From contig NZ_JACVOZ010000002.1 in the NCBI RefSeq assembly GCF_018882125.1, forward strand, positions 186,001 to 250,000: a stretch of 64,000 bases of DNA, written 5' to 3'. This document shows positions 8,775 through 18,707 of this stretch, one piece after another. Position 1 is the first letter of the stretch. The number at the start of each line of letters is the position of its first letter. The notes beneath the pieces were generated by a model. That model was given only the letters and a program-made list of their open reading frames with translations. It was not told where the DNA came from and made no database searches. The translations under genes and the position numbers were made by a program. This DNA is from Polynucleobacter sp. AP-Melu-500A-A1. Its GTDB lineage: Bacteria; Pseudomonadota; Gammaproteobacteria; Burkholderiales; Burkholderiaceae.

Positions 8775-9308
8775 TTAATTACTGAGAAGTACTGATTTAG
8801 CAAGTAAGAGGTCTTGCCAGAGAAGAGCTTTATCTTTAGGTTTTGTCAAAAAATGATTTAACTCAAAAGACGCTAGAACTGGAATCTCTTCGTTACCTTC
8901 AGTATTCATCGCTAAAACTGTTTCACGCAATTGCGTTAATGGGTCACGCTCGCCCGTTATTTTTTGAAGAGAGGTGGATCCAAACGCGATAGCAACAATG
9001 GGAATATCTTCAGCAGGCGCTTGAAGCAGATTCAGTTTGTCCGAAGGCTTTAGCCAAGTCCACTCAGAGGAACTCAAACCTAAAATACGTACCATGTTTT
9101 GAAAAAGGATCTGTGTATCGTCTTTGGGTTGATCTCCAAAAAACCACCAATGCCAGCGTGGTGCTGCGCTGAGGTCATCTGATTTTTGTTGGCTATCAAC
9201 TTGCTCAATTACAACACTTGAAAGCTCTACACTCGGATCGGCAGGATCGCGGGAAGACCATTCGGTAATACCCATTTCTTTTAAGAAGTTCGAGTGCATA
9301 TTGCTCAT
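8775..9308 (-). CDS. holD: Probable DNA polymerase III psi subunit (HolD-like)
   Basis: 177 residues. The N-terminus FLKEMGITEWSSRDP closely resembles the E. coli HolD start, LQQLGITQWSLRRP. A middle segment, RILGLSSSEWTWLKPSDK, parallels HolD ALTVSPDQVLQLTPEK, and the end, KPKDKALLWQDLLLAK, parallels NPTARAALWQQI. In E. coli holD also sits next to rimI, as here, where the genes overlap by ATGA. Psi bridges the chi subunit and the clamp loader. The protein is about 40 residues longer than E. coli psi. Family 4 uracil-DNA glycosylases, which share the fold and often lie beside rimI in Burkholderiales, are the alternative. However, the glycosylase cluster cysteines and GE-x-PG motif are absent. 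The E. coli comparison is from memory. Confidence 0.7.
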   Translation of the reverse strand: MSNMHSNFLKEMGITEWSSRDPADPSVELSSVVIEQVDSQQKSDDLSAAPRWHWWFFGDQPKDDTQILFQNMVRILGLSSSEWTWLKPSDKLNLLQAPAEDIPIVAIAFGSTSLQKITGERDPLTQLRETVLAMNTEGNEEIPVLASFELNHFLTKPKDKALLWQDLLLAKSVLLSN

Positions 9309-9841
9309 ACCGATAGCTTAATCGATTTAGCCATGACGAGTGCATCCTCTCGAGCGCCCGACTGTCCATCTGCAGGATAGTAGTTTTTTCGAATCCCGAT
9401 TTGCTCGTAGCCCAAGCCTTGATAAAGAGTAAAGGCGCCAGTATTGGACGGGCGCACTTCTAGCAAAATTCTGGGTATATTTTGTTGTGCAGCTACACCC
9501 TCAATTGCACCCATCATCCTGGTAGCGAGGCCTAATTTTCTGAGTTTTGGTGAAACCGTTATATTGAGCAAGTGCAATTCATCAACCGCCGGAAAGAGGA
9601 TGCAATAAGCCCAGAGAACAGCTGGATCTAAGAAGGATCCCTTAATTGACTGCTCAACTTGGGGTCTGATGCAATAGGCCCAATGCCCAGCAGCTAAGGA
9701 ATCCTCGAAGTTTCCCTTGGTCCAAGGGTGAATATGTGAAACCGACTCAATGGCTAAAACCGCATCTAGGTCTGCAGATTGCATAGGCAAAAAAGATAAT
9801 TCCGAAATACCTTCTGTTGGCACACTCTCATTTATAGCCAT
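9305..9841 (-). CDS. rimI: Ribosomal protein S18 alanine N-acetyltransferase RimI
   Basis: 178 residues, GNAT fold. An N-terminal strand/helix region includes the typical RimI segment VLAIESVSHIHPWTKGNFEDSL. The acetyl-CoA binding loop is in VSPKLRKLGLATRMMGAIE, followed by LEVRPSNTGAFTLYQGLGYEQIGIRKNYY, which is diagnostic of RimI. The ATG overlaps the tsaB stop by one base (TAATG), so the two are translationally coupled, the standard tsaB-rimI arrangement. A 20-residue N-terminal extension precedes the core. Confidence 0.93.
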   Translation of the reverse strand: MAINESVPTEGISELSFLPMQSADLDAVLAIESVSHIHPWTKGNFEDSLAAGHWAYCIRPQVEQSIKGSFLDPAVLWAYCILFPAVDELHLLNITVSPKLRKLGLATRMMGAIEGVAAQQNIPRILLEVRPSNTGAFTLYQGLGYEQIGIRKNYYPADGQSGAREDALVMAKSIKLSV

Positions 9842-10578
9842 TAGCGCTTAGGTCCTAACTCTAAATTCTCGAGGCGCTCTGTGGTGGTAAAGGCAACTTT
9901 ATTTCGGATGTACAGCGGTTCAAGCAAATGAACATCAATTTGATGATGCTCCGCCCATTGTAATTTTGCGCACTCTAAAATACCAAGAGCAGATACGACA
10001 ATTTCTGGATCTAAATGAGATTTAGGTAATAGCAGATTGCCCTTTGAAAATAAGCGACTACCATACTCTTTAAGTCCATTACCAGCAATGTATTCAATAC
10101 CTTCGAGTTCGAGATCTTCTGGCTTAGAAAGCGTGATATCCCCCATACGAATTGGCAAAGCTTTATCGGTTACTTGGTATTGAGCCCAATATATCTCATG
10201 CATACGTGCATCTATAGCTATCACTATCTGTTTTGGTCTTGCTGATATAAATTGCTCTTCATACATCAGCTGTGCAGCTATTGCATCAAGTGAAGCAACT
10301 GGAATAACTGGAATACGCCTTGCAATAGCAAGTCCCTGAACTGCTGCAACCCCCAAACGAACGCCTGTAAAAGCACCAGGGCCGACTCCGATAGCTATCA
10401 CGTCAAGATCTTTTATAGACGTGCCTGTTTGCTCTAGCAATTGATTAACCCAAGGAAGCAGGAGTTGACTAGCACCAGCCGAAACAGGCTCATGCTTTAA
10501 GAGTGGTGGTTCATCACCCAAAGATAAAGCCACCGAACACCATGAAGAGGATGTGTCGATGGCTAATATACGCGTCAA
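9841..10578 (-). CDS. tsaB: tRNA threonylcarbamoyladenosine biosynthesis protein TsaB
   Basis: 245 residues. The N-terminus ILAIDTSSSWCSVAL is the ASKHA nucleotide-binding start of TsaB, followed by VIAIGVGPGAFTGVRLG, the signature of the YeaZ/TsaB family. TsaB is a scaffold for TsaD and TsaE in making t6A37 in ANN-decoding tRNAs. First gene of the tsaB-rimI-holD run on the minus strand. It starts about 30 bp from the end of the epimerase gene, so read-through from the propionyl-CoA operon is possible. Confidence 0.94.
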   Translation of the reverse strand: MTRILAIDTSSSWCSVALSLGDEPPLLKHEPVSAGASQLLLPWVNQLLEQTGTSIKDLDVIAIGVGPGAFTGVRLGVAAVQGLAIARRIPVIPVASLDAIAAQLMYEEQFISARPKQIVIAIDARMHEIYWAQYQVTDKALPIRMGDITLSKPEDLELEGIEYIAGNGLKEYGSRLFSKGNLLLPKSHLDPEIVVSALGILECAKLQWAEHHQIDVHLLEPLYIRNKVAFTTTERLENLELGPKR

Positions 10579-10611
10579 GTCAGACTCTTTAAGATTAAAT
10601 GCAATGGCTGA

Positions 10612-11085
10612 TTATGAACTCAATCCAGCAATCACTTCTGGTGGTGCTTGAACCAATTCGATGAGGACTCCTTGACCACTAACAGGGAACTCCTCGTTAC
10701 CCTTAGGATGAACAAAGGCAATGTCATAACCACCTGCACCATTGCGTATACCGCCAGGGGCAAAACGGAGACCATTAGCAGAAAGCCACTCAACCGCTTT
10801 AGATAAATCATCTACCCACAAACCAATGTGATTGAGGGGTGTCTGATGAACAGCAGGTTTCTTTTCAATATCTAAGGGCTGCATAAGATCAAGTTCTATC
10901 TCATGCACGCCTGTACCAATGGCGCAGATATCTTCATCAACATTTTCTCGTTCAGAAACAAAAGTGCTCTTAAACTGAAAGCCTAGCATATCGACCCAGA
11001 GCTTTTTAAGCTCATTCTTATCTTGACCACCAATCGCAATTTGCTGAATTCCTAGAATTTTGAATGGCTTTTTTGTTGCCGTCAT
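10612..11085 (-). CDS. VOC-family protein, probable methylmalonyl-CoA epimerase
   Basis: 157 residues of the vicinal-oxygen-chelate (glyoxalase) fold. Metal ligands likely come from [18 protein letters not shown] (His) and the glutamate of [10 protein letters not shown]. The paired-domain pattern, with [18 protein letters not shown] in the second half and LIELVQAPP near the end, resembles methylmalonyl-CoA epimerase, which converts (S)- to (R)-methylmalonyl-CoA. Position supports this: it is the last gene of the mcm-meaB-pccB-pccA run. A lactoylglutathione-lyase-like role cannot be excluded from the sequence alone. Confidence 0.75.
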   Translation of the reverse strand: MTATKKPFKILGIQQIAIGGQDKNELKKLWVDMLGFQFKSTFVSERENVDEDICAIGTGVHEIELDLMQPLDIEKKPAVHQTPLNHIGLWVDDLSKAVEWLSANGLRFAPGGIRNGAGGYDIAFVHPKGNEEFPVSGQGVLIELVQAPPEVIAGLSS

Positions 11086-11094
11086 TATTCTTCC

Positions 11095-13131
11095 TTATTC
11101 AAATCGAATAATTAATTGATCCACCGCCAAGCTATCGCCGTCTTTGGCACAAATTTCAGCTACCACACCATCTTGCATTGCAGATAGAGTATTTTCCATT
11201 TTCATAGCTTCAATAGTTGCGAGTTTTTGCCCTGCAGAGACCGCTTCACCTACTTTTACGCCTATTTTGGTTAATAAACCAGGCATCGGTGACATTACCA
11301 TTTTAGAGGTATCTGGCGGCAGTTTGATTGGCATACGGCGTTGCAACTCAGCACCCAAGGGACTCAGTACCATACATTCGTAGTGAGCCCCATCGAGTAT
11401 CAATACATGTCTTACGCCACGACGCTCAACTTGCGCAGTGATTTTATGAATGCCATTAATAGTCGCGTTCAAGCAGATTTCACCTGGACGCCAATCGCTC
11501 ACAATGTCGTAACGACTTACCCCATCAGCCTCATCTATGTAAACAGAATAGATGCCATCTTTGGGCTCTACACGAATCGGCACTTCATGCGGATCATTCA
11601 TAGATCCTGTTTTTTTACCCGTTACGACAACAAACTTCTTCGCGATGACCATTTCATGACCAGCCAACTGGCCATCAATCATCTTGATATATTCAAGATA
11701 TCGATAGCGCATAAATGCTGCCAAAGCTGCTAATCGCTTAGGGTCAGCTGGCTGTACCGAATCTTTTTGGAAACCCTCTGGATATTCCTCAGCAATAAAC
11801 CCAGTTGTGAAATCGCCATTAACAAATCGAGGGTGTTGTAATAAGGCCGCTTGAAAAGGGATATTTGAATGAATACCTCGAATCACAAACTCATTTAAGG
11901 CCGCACGCATTTTCTCAATTGCCTCAGAGCGATCTTTCCCATGCACAATTAATTTTGCAATCATGGAGTCGTAGTGCATCGGAATTTCGCCACCTTCAAA
12001 TACGCCGGTATCTACACGTACACCATTAATAGACTCTGGTGGACGATATTTAACCAAGCGACCTGTCGATGGCAAGAAATGACGAAATGGATCATCCGCA
12101 TTAATCCGACATTCCATTGACCAGCCATCAAGCTTGACATCCTCTTGCTTGAATGCCAACTTTTCGCCAGCAGCGACACGAATCATCTGCTCAACTAAAT
12201 CTAGTCCAGTAATACTCTCAGTCACGGGATGCTCTACTTGCAAGCGGGTATTCATCTCAAGAAAGTAAAAAGACTTATCTTTACCAACCACAAATTCAAC
12301 GGTACCAGCCGACTGATAATTCACCGCTTTAGCTAAGGCAACTGCCTGCTCACCCATTGCTTTGCGGGTTGCTGGATCGATAAAGGGTGATGGCGCCTCT
12401 TCAATTACCTTCTGATGTCGACGTTGTATTGAGCAATCACGTTCATTGAGATACACCACATTGCCATATGAATCGCCCAAAACCTGAATTTCAATATGGC
12501 GCGGGCCCTCTACAAATTTCTCAATAAATATTCGGTCATCACCAAAGCTATTCATAGCCTCAGTTTTGCAGGCAGCAAATCCTTCGGTAGTCTCTTGGTC
12601 ATTAAAAGCCACCCGCAAACCTTTGCCGCCACCACCAGCAGAAGCTTTAATCATCACAGGATAGCCGATGCCCTGAGCAATCTTTAGGGCTTCTTCGCTT
12701 GTCGCAATCGCTTCATTATGACCAGGGATGGTATTTACCTTGGCTGCTATAGCCAATTTCTTTGATGCAATTTTGTCGCCCATTGCTGCAATGGATTGGA
12801 ATTTTGGTCCAATAAAAACAATGCCCTCTTCTTCGCATCGTTTTGCAAATTGCTCATTTTCTGATAAAAAACCGTACCCAGGATGAACAGCTTCAGCACC
12901 AGTATCTTTGCAGGCCTGAATAATACGATCGATTACTAAATAAGATTCGCGTGATGGGGCAGGTCCAATACATACAGCTTCATCAGCCATTTGAACATGA
13001 CGTGCTTCTTTGTCAGCCTCTGAATAAACAGCCACTGTTTTAATGCCCATCTGCTTAGCAGTCTTCATCACACGGCAAGCAATCTCACCGCGATTGGCAA
13101 TCAGAATTTTCTTAAACATTTTCGTAGTCAT
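11095..13131 (-). CDS. pccA: Propionyl/acetyl-CoA carboxylase alpha subunit (biotin carboxylase plus biotin carrier)
   Basis: 678 residues. Biotin carboxylase occupies roughly residues 5-450 (KKILIANRGEIACRVMKTA, the ATP-grasp loop KASAGGGGKGLRVA, FLEMNTRLQVEHPVTE). A BT linker region follows, then a biotinyl domain ending the protein with EAMKMEN, where Lys644 should carry biotin. With PccB it carboxylates propionyl-CoA to (S)-methylmalonyl-CoA. The order with pccB, meaB and mcm makes propionyl-CoA the likely substrate rather than acetyl-CoA or 3-methylcrotonyl-CoA. The start could be Met5 instead of Met1. Confidence 0.92.
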   Translation of the reverse strand: MTTKMFKKILIANRGEIACRVMKTAKQMGIKTVAVYSEADKEARHVQMADEAVCIGPAPSRESYLVIDRIIQACKDTGAEAVHPGYGFLSENEQFAKRCEEEGIVFIGPKFQSIAAMGDKIASKKLAIAAKVNTIPGHNEAIATSEEALKIAQGIGYPVMIKASAGGGGKGLRVAFNDQETTEGFAACKTEAMNSFGDDRIFIEKFVEGPRHIEIQVLGDSYGNVVYLNERDCSIQRRHQKVIEEAPSPFIDPATRKAMGEQAVALAKAVNYQSAGTVEFVVGKDKSFYFLEMNTRLQVEHPVTESITGLDLVEQMIRVAAGEKLAFKQEDVKLDGWSMECRINADDPFRHFLPSTGRLVKYRPPESINGVRVDTGVFEGGEIPMHYDSMIAKLIVHGKDRSEAIEKMRAALNEFVIRGIHSNIPFQAALLQHPRFVNGDFTTGFIAEEYPEGFQKDSVQPADPKRLAALAAFMRYRYLEYIKMIDGQLAGHEMVIAKKFVVVTGKKTGSMNDPHEVPIRVEPKDGIYSVYIDEADGVSRYDIVSDWRPGEICLNATINGIHKITAQVERRGVRHVLILDGAHYECMVLSPLGAELQRRMPIKLPPDTSKMVMSPMPGLLTKIGVKVGEAVSAGQKLATIEAMKMENTLSAMQDGVVAEICAKDGDSLAVDQLIIRFE

Positions 13132-13145
13132 AATTTATCTGCGCC

Positions 13146-14678
13146 TTACAGAGGAATATTGCCGTGTTTACGCGCAGGATTCTTCAATTCTTTATCTTTT
13201 AGCATTGCTAAAGAACGAGCAATACGTTTGCGAGTTTCATGAGGAAGGATCACATCATCAATATAGCCACGGCGACCCGCAACAAATGGATTGGCAAACT
13301 TCGCTTTATATTCTGCTTCGCGAGCAGCAATTTTTAAAGGGTCTGATTTTTCTTCGCGGAAGATAATTTCTACAGCACCTTTAGGGCCCATCACAGCAAT
13401 CTCAGCAGATGGCCAGGCAAAATTAACATCGCCTCGCAAATGTTTAGAGGCCATCACATCATAAGCCCCACCGTAAGCTTTACGAGTAATCAAAGTTACT
13501 TTAGGAACAGTACAGTCTGCATAGGCGTAAAGTAATTTCGCACCATGCTTAATAATGCCGCCATATTCTTGAGCAGTACCCGGCATAAAGCCTGGGACAT
13601 CGACTAAAGTCACTACTGGAATATTAAAAGCATCGCAGAAACGCACAAAACGCGCCGCTTTAATGGAGGCCTTGATATCCAAGCATCCCGCCAAAACTAA
13701 AGGCTGATTTGCAACAATGCCAATCGAACGCCCTTCCATCCGAGCAAAGCCAATGACAATATTTTTGGCATAGTCGGGTTGCAATTCAAAAAATTCACCA
13801 TCATCGGCAATCTTTTCAATCAACTCTTTCATGTCATAAGGTTGATTTGGATTAGATGGGACTAAGGTATCTAATGAGAAGTCTGGTTCTTCAGTACGAT
13901 TCGCGCCTTTAATCAGCGGGGGTTTTTCGCGATTAGATAAAGGTAAGTAATTGAAAAATCGCCTTAACATCATGATTGCATCAACGTCATTTTCAAATGC
14001 GAGATCACACACACCAGAAATGGTTGAGTGAGTTATGGCACCACCTAGCTCTTCTGCAGTCACATCCTCATGCGTTACTGTCTTGACCACTTCGGGGCCA
14101 GTTACGAACATATAAGAGCTATCTTTCACCATAAAGATGAAATCAGTCAATGCGGGAGAATAAACTGCGCCTCCAGCTGAAGGGCCCATGATTAAAGAAA
14201 TTTGCGGAATCACGCCAGAAGCGTTGACATTTCGCTGAAAAATTTCAGCATATCCACCCAAAGAGGCAACACCCTCTTGAATACGCGCACCGCCTGAATC
14301 GTTCAGGCCAATCACTGGAGCGCCCACTTTAAGTGCTTGATCCATGATCTTGCAAATCTTTTCAGCATGAGCTTCTGATAAGGAACCCCCCAGAACAGTA
14401 AAGTCCTGTGAAAATACAAACACTAGACGTCCATTAATCATTCCATAACCAGTAACAACACCGTCTCCTGGTACGGTTTGGTCTCCCATACCAAAATCAT
14501 GGCAACGGTGCTCTACAAACATATCCCATTCTTCAAAGGTACCGGCATCAAGCAAGAGCTCGATTCGCTCACGAGCAGTCAACTTCCCTTTTGAGTGCTG
14601 TGCCTGTATTCGCTTCTGTCCGCCACCCAATCGGGCAAGCTCACGCTTGGCTTCCAGCTGTTGAATGATTTCCTTCAT
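13146..14678 (-). CDS. pccB: Propionyl-CoA carboxylase beta subunit (carboxyltransferase)
   Basis: 510 residues, full length for the acyl-CoA carboxyltransferase beta family. It has two crotonase-like halves, with oxyanion-hole glycines in [20 protein letters not shown] (N-half) and [29 protein letters not shown] (C-half), plus [19 protein letters not shown]. The C-half motif is characteristic of PccB-type enzymes. It transfers the carboxyl group from carboxybiotin on PccA to propionyl-CoA. Fifteen bases separate it from pccA and ten from meaB. Confidence 0.94.
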   Translation of the reverse strand: MKEIIQQLEAKRELARLGGGQKRIQAQHSKGKLTARERIELLLDAGTFEEWDMFVEHRCHDFGMGDQTVPGDGVVTGYGMINGRLVFVFSQDFTVLGGSLSEAHAEKICKIMDQALKVGAPVIGLNDSGGARIQEGVASLGGYAEIFQRNVNASGVIPQISLIMGPSAGGAVYSPALTDFIFMVKDSSYMFVTGPEVVKTVTHEDVTAEELGGAITHSTISGVCDLAFENDVDAIMMLRRFFNYLPLSNREKPPLIKGANRTEEPDFSLDTLVPSNPNQPYDMKELIEKIADDGEFFELQPDYAKNIVIGFARMEGRSIGIVANQPLVLAGCLDIKASIKAARFVRFCDAFNIPVVTLVDVPGFMPGTAQEYGGIIKHGAKLLYAYADCTVPKVTLITRKAYGGAYDVMASKHLRGDVNFAWPSAEIAVMGPKGAVEIIFREEKSDPLKIAAREAEYKAKFANPFVAGRRGYIDDVILPHETRKRIARSLAMLKDKELKNPARKHGNIPL

Positions 14679-14687
14679 TTCTACTCC

Positions 14688-15713
14688 TTAGAAAAATTCA
14701 TGACCCATAGCCTCGAGCAGACGTCGTGCTGCTACTGAGGAAGCTATGGTTCCTTGATTCACTTGAGCGCTCAAGCTTGGTAAAAGCGCTTGTACTGCTG
14801 CATTGTTACGGAATGCACTTTTTAATCCGGCTTCAATTCGATCCCACATCCATGCACCAGCCTGCTGCTTGCGGCGCGCATCAAATTTGCCATTAGCCTT
14901 CTGTAGGTTTTGAAAATGCAGCACTTTTTCCCATAGCTCAGGAACACCATTGCCATCAAGGGCACTTAAGGTCATCACTGTAGGGTGCCAAAACTCTTGA
15001 TCATGCGAAGCGTGGTCAGGGTTGCCCTGAAAACCAAATAATCGTAATGAACTCGTAATAAATAATTGCGCTCGCATTGCTGCATCTGGATCGATATCGA
15101 CCTTGTTAATCACGATTAAATCCGCGATTTCCATCACGCCTTTTTTGATGGCTTGCAAATCATCGCCAGCATTGGGCAGTTGAAGCAATACAAACATATC
15201 GGTCATTCCAGAGACTGCAATTTCACTCTGCCCAACACCAACCGTTTCAACAATCACTACATCAAAACCAGCAGCCTCAGCTACCAACATCGCCTCACGG
15301 GTTTTTTCAGCTACCCCACCCAAATTCAGAGATGAAGGGCTAGGCCGGATAAAGGCACTATCTAAAACAGATAAACGTTCCATGCGCGTCTTATCACCCA
15401 GAATGGATCCGCCAGACAAGCTAGAGGAGGGATCAATGGCTAGCACTGCAACCCGATGACCTTTCTCAATCAGAGAAAGGCCTAGTGTTTCAATTAAAGT
15501 AGATTTACCGACTCCAGGAACACCAGAAATCCCAATTCGCAAGGATTTGCCTGTTTTGGGGAGCAAAGTATTTAGAACATCATCTGCACGTTTACGATGA
15601 TCCATGCGTGTTGATTCAAGCAAAGTAATAATTTTTGCAAGGGCACGACGCTGCATGAGCGACGGCGGTCCAATGAGATCATTGATCAAAGTCTGATCAG
15701 TAGCAGTAAGCAT
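14688..15713 (-). CDS. meaB: Methylmalonyl-CoA mutase-associated GTPase MeaB (ArgK family)
   Basis: 341 residues. G-domain motifs are Walker A GVPGVGKST (about residues 63-71), DPSSSLSGGSILGDKTRM (the switch segment typical of MeaB/ArgK), ETVGVGQSE (Walker B/G3) and NKVD (G4). The family loads and protects adenosylcobalamin on methylmalonyl-CoA mutase. Direct adjacency to the mutase gene, 15 bp downstream, supports this over the old ArgK annotation. The C-terminal dimerisation arm is present. Confidence 0.95.
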   Translation of the reverse strand: MLTATDQTLINDLIGPPSLMQRRALAKIITLLESTRMDHRKRADDVLNTLLPKTGKSLRIGISGVPGVGKSTLIETLGLSLIEKGHRVAVLAIDPSSSLSGGSILGDKTRMERLSVLDSAFIRPSPSSLNLGGVAEKTREAMLVAEAAGFDVVIVETVGVGQSEIAVSGMTDMFVLLQLPNAGDDLQAIKKGVMEIADLIVINKVDIDPDAAMRAQLFITSSLRLFGFQGNPDHASHDQEFWHPTVMTLSALDGNGVPELWEKVLHFQNLQKANGKFDARRKQQAGAWMWDRIEAGLKSAFRNNAAVQALLPSLSAQVNQGTIASSVAARRLLEAMGHEFF

Positions 15714-15728
15714 TCTTCCTATTCCGTC

Positions 15729-17915
15729 TTAGTTAGGTTTTGCGGATTTACGAATTTGCTCCAAGACATCTTTCGCGGAAGCAGGAATAGGTGTTCCAGG
15801 ACCATAAATACCCTTAACACCTGCTTCATATAGGAATTCATAATCTTGCCTTGGGATGACGCCACCAACGAATACGATGATGTCATCAGAACCCTGCTTC
15901 TTCAATTCAGCAATAATCGCTGGAACTAGCGTTTTATGACCAGCCGCTAAGGTTGAGATACCCAGGGCATGCACATCGTTTTCAATTGCTTGGCGAGCAC
16001 ACTCCTCTGGAGTTTGAAATAAAGGGCCAATATCGACGTCAAAACCCAAATCGGCGAACGCAGTAGCAACCACTTTTGCGCCACGATCATGGCCATCTTG
16101 TCCCAATTTAGCAATCATCACGCGGGGTCGACGTCCAAAGTCTTTTGCAAAATCCGCAATTTCAACTTTTAGTTTTTCCCAGCCTTCAGCAGAATCATAA
16201 GCAGCAGCATACACACCAGTCACCTTTTGAGTATCGGCGCGATGGCGCCCGTAAACTTTTTCTAAAGCATCAGAAACTTCTCCCACGGTAGCACGCAAGC
16301 GAATTGCCTTGACTGATAATTCCAGCAAGTTGCCGGTCTTGTCTTCTGCGGCTCGGGTCAATGCCTCCAATGCAGCCTCTACTTTTTTAGTATCACGTTT
16401 AGATTTAATTTCTTTAAGACGAACTATCTGACTCTCGCGAACTTTATCGTTATCAATCATCAAGACATCTACTAGATCTTCTGTAGCTAACTTGTATTTA
16501 TTCACACCGACAATCACGTCTGAACCAGAATCAATCTTGGCCTGTTTTTCAGCGGCAGCCGCTTCAATCCTCAGCTTTGCCCAACCACTCTCGACAGCTT
16601 TAGTCATGCCACCCATAGCATCAACCTCCTGGATAATTTCCCAGGCTTTATCAGCCATTTCTTGCGTTAGGTTTTCCATCATGTAGGAGCCAGCCCAAGG
16701 ATCAATGACGCTCGTGATATGGGTTTCTTCTTGCAAAATGAGCTGAGTGTTACGAGCAATGCGACTTGAGAATTCTGAAGGCAAGGCAATCGCTTCATCG
16801 AAAGAATTGGTATGCAAGGATTGAGTGCCGCCAAATACTGCGGCCATCGCCTCAACGGTCGTTCTCACAACGTTGTTATAAGGATCTTGTTCTGTAAGTG
16901 ACCATCCAGAGGTTTGGCAATGCGTACGCAGCATTAAGGACTTTGGATTTTTAGGTTCAAAGGATTTCATAATGCGCCACCATAAAAGACGAGCAGCACG
17001 TAACTTGGCAACCTCTAGGTAAAAATTCATGCCGATTGCAAAGAAGAATGACAATCGACCTGCAAATCCATCTACATCCATTCCTTTTGACAAAGCAGTT
17101 TTGACATACTCTTTACCATCCGCCAAGGTGAACGCAAGTTCCAAAACTTGATTGGCACCAGCTTCTTGAATGTGATAACCCGAAATGGATATCGAGTTAA
17201 ATTTTGGCATGTACTTCGTGGTGTACTCGATGATGTCACCGATAATCCGCATTGAAGGTTCAGGAGGGTATATATAGGTATTACGCACCATGAACTCTTT
17301 CAGAATATCGTTCTGAATCGTTCCCGATAGCAGCTCTTGCTTTACGCCCTGCTCTTCACCAGCAACGATATATCCTGCTAATACTGGCAAAACTGCACCG
17401 TTCATAGTCATAGAAACAGAGACTTTGTCCAAAGGAATGCCGTCAAACAAAATCTTCATGTCTTCAATGGAGTCAATAGCAACACCGGCTTTACCAACGT
17501 CACCTGTAACGCGCGGATGATCGGAGTCATAACCTCGGTGCGTAGCCAAATCAAAAGCAACCGATACCCCTTGACCACCGGCATCTAAGGCCTTTCGATA
17601 AAACGCATTGGATTCTTGGGCGGTTGAAAATCCTGCATATTGGCGAATAGTCCACGGACGAACTGAATACATGGTAGCTTGTGGACCACGCACAAACGGT
17701 TCAAAGCCCGGCAATGAATTGGTGTACTGAAGACCATCAGTATCAGCCGATGTATAGAGCGCTTTTAGATGAATGCCATCTGGTGTATTCCATCCAAGCT
17801 TGTCGATATCTCCATTTGGTGCAGATTTTTGGGCAGATTTTTTCCATCCTTCAAGATTGCTATCAGGTACAGATGGCCATGAATTTTTGTCTGATCTTTT
17901 CTTTTCTGAACTCAC
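15729..17915 (-). CDS. mcm: Methylmalonyl-CoA mutase (B12-dependent, single-chain)
   Basis: 728 residues from the preferred GTG start. The TIM-barrel substrate domain includes [14 protein letters not shown] and [14 protein letters not shown] [11 protein letters not shown]. The C-terminal cobalamin domain has the DxHxxG motif in [10 protein letters not shown], whose His ligates cobalt, followed by [11 protein letters not shown]. It converts (R)-methylmalonyl-CoA to succinyl-CoA. The GTG at 17915 is preferred because GGGAG lies six bases upstream; an in-frame ATG at 17948 would add 11 residues ([11 protein letters not shown]) that look unlike the family. First gene of the five-gene propionyl-CoA operon, divergent from a GntR regulator with a palindromic site between them. 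B12 itself must be imported or made elsewhere. Confidence 0.95.
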   Translation of the reverse strand: MSSEKKRSDKNSWPSVPDSNLEGWKKSAQKSAPNGDIDKLGWNTPDGIHLKALYTSADTDGLQYTNSLPGFEPFVRGPQATMYSVRPWTIRQYAGFSTAQESNAFYRKALDAGGQGVSVAFDLATHRGYDSDHPRVTGDVGKAGVAIDSIEDMKILFDGIPLDKVSVSMTMNGAVLPVLAGYIVAGEEQGVKQELLSGTIQNDILKEFMVRNTYIYPPEPSMRIIGDIIEYTTKYMPKFNSISISGYHIQEAGANQVLELAFTLADGKEYVKTALSKGMDVDGFAGRLSFFFAIGMNFYLEVAKLRAARLLWWRIMKSFEPKNPKSLMLRTHCQTSGWSLTEQDPYNNVVRTTVEAMAAVFGGTQSLHTNSFDEAIALPSEFSSRIARNTQLILQEETHITSVIDPWAGSYMMENLTQEMADKAWEIIQEVDAMGGMTKAVESGWAKLRIEAAAAEKQAKIDSGSDVIVGVNKYKLATEDLVDVLMIDNDKVRESQIVRLKEIKSKRDTKKVEAALEALTRAAEDKTGNLLELSVKAIRLRATVGEVSDALEKVYGRHRADTQKVTGVYAAAYDSAEGWEKLKVEIADFAKDFGRRPRVMIAKLGQDGHDRGAKVVATAFADLGFDVDIGPLFQTPEECARQAIENDVHALGISTLAAGHKTLVPAIIAELKKQGSDDIIVFVGGVIPRQDYEFLYEAGVKGIYGPGTPIPASAKDVLEQIRKSAKPN

Positions 17916-17996
17916 AAAGCACTCCCATTTGGTATTGCTGCATTGCATCTAAACTAATTCTTATTCTCCTTGACAATTGGGTATTTGTCCAGTTAA

Positions 17997-18018
17997 TGTA
18001 TTCATAATTATGAATACA
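17997..18018. promoter_or_regulatory. Perfect 22-bp palindrome, candidate GntR operator between mcm and gntR
   Basis: The left arm TGTATTCATAA is followed immediately by its exact reverse complement, centred at 18007/18008. It covers the gntR start codon (18010-18012) and lies about 80 bp upstream of the mcm start. A TTGACA hexamer at 17970-17975 lies just upstream in the gntR direction. FCD-type GntR regulators commonly bind short palindromes in their own divergent promoter. Inference: this site is bound by the adjacent regulator and controls both directions. Confidence 0.65.
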
Positions 18019-18648
18019 AAACTGAATAACAGGCCGCTCTACGAAGATGTAGCAGATAGACTGCGTGAACAAATCTTTATTAAGCAACTGCCATCAGGCA
18101 GCTGGTTAGATGAACAAAGTCTTGCAGATCAGTTTGGAATTAGCCGCACTCCTATGCGCGAAGCTATTAAAGTATTGGCTTCTGAAGGCCTGGTCACCAT
18201 TAAGATGCGTCGGGGAGCCTACGTTACAGAGGTAATTCGTCGTGATTTAGAGCAAATTTTTACCGTGCTATCGCTCTTGGAGGGCCAAGCAGCTAAAGAA
18301 GCTGCGACCAAGGCTACTGAAGACGAGTTGAATCTTCTTGATCACTTACACCATCGACTAGAAAAAGCTGCAGCTGATCGTGATTTAGAGCAATTCTTTG
18401 AAATTAATGTCAAATTTCACGATTTAATACAAGAAATTGCAGGAAATCGCTGGATGAATAACGTTATTGGAGGCCTCAGGAAGGTACTAAAATTGCACCG
18501 TCGCGACTCATTGACGAGTACTGACCGCCTGCAAAACTCATTAGTTGAGCACCGTGAAATTCTGAGAGCCTTATTAAAGCGTGATGAGCTTGCAGCTGAG
18601 TCTGCAATGCGCAAACATCTTGCTAGAGGGCTTGAAGCTGTTAGGTAA
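18010..18648 (+). CDS. GntR-family (FadR/FCD subgroup) transcriptional regulator
   Basis: 212 residues from the ATG at 18010. A TTG at 17977 would add 11 residues but places the start upstream of the palindromic operator candidate, so it is less likely. The N-terminal winged helix (about 8-70) contains LADQFGISRTPMREAIKVLASEGLV, the GntR recognition helix region. The remainder is an FCD ligand domain (FEINVKFHDLIQEIAGN, LVEHREILRALLKRD, AMRKHLARG), with His residues that usually bind metal and a carboxylate ligand. It is divergent from mcm. Likely role: acid- or acyl-responsive control of the propionyl/methylmalonyl-CoA operon. The effector is unknown. Confidence 0.88.
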   Translation: MNTKLNNRPLYEDVADRLREQIFIKQLPSGSWLDEQSLADQFGISRTPMREAIKVLASEGLVTIKMRRGAYVTEVIRRDLEQIFTVLSLLEGQAAKEAATKATEDELNLLDHLHHRLEKAAADRDLEQFFEINVKFHDLIQEIAGNRWMNNVIGGLRKVLKLHRRDSLTSTDRLQNSLVEHREILRALLKRDELAAESAMRKHLARGLEAVR

Positions 18649-18661
18649 TTTCATTAAAAAC

Positions 18662-18692
18662 AAAGGCTTAGAGTATTAATCTAAGCCTTTTT
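18662..18692 (+). terminator. Rho-independent terminator after gntR
   Basis: Perfect 11-bp stem, AAAGGCTTAGA (18662-18672) and TCTAAGCCTTT (18680-18690), with a seven-base loop and a T run following. It lies 13 bp after the gntR stop. The A-rich left arm also gives a T run on the opposite strand, so it may terminate the convergent cytochrome genes too. Confidence 0.85.
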
Positions 18693-18707
18693 CTTAAGTG
18701 AGTCACC

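Noticed and set aside
8775..9308. Family 4 uracil-DNA glycosylase call
   Set aside because: Cluster cysteines and the GExPG motif are missing and HolD-like segments are present.
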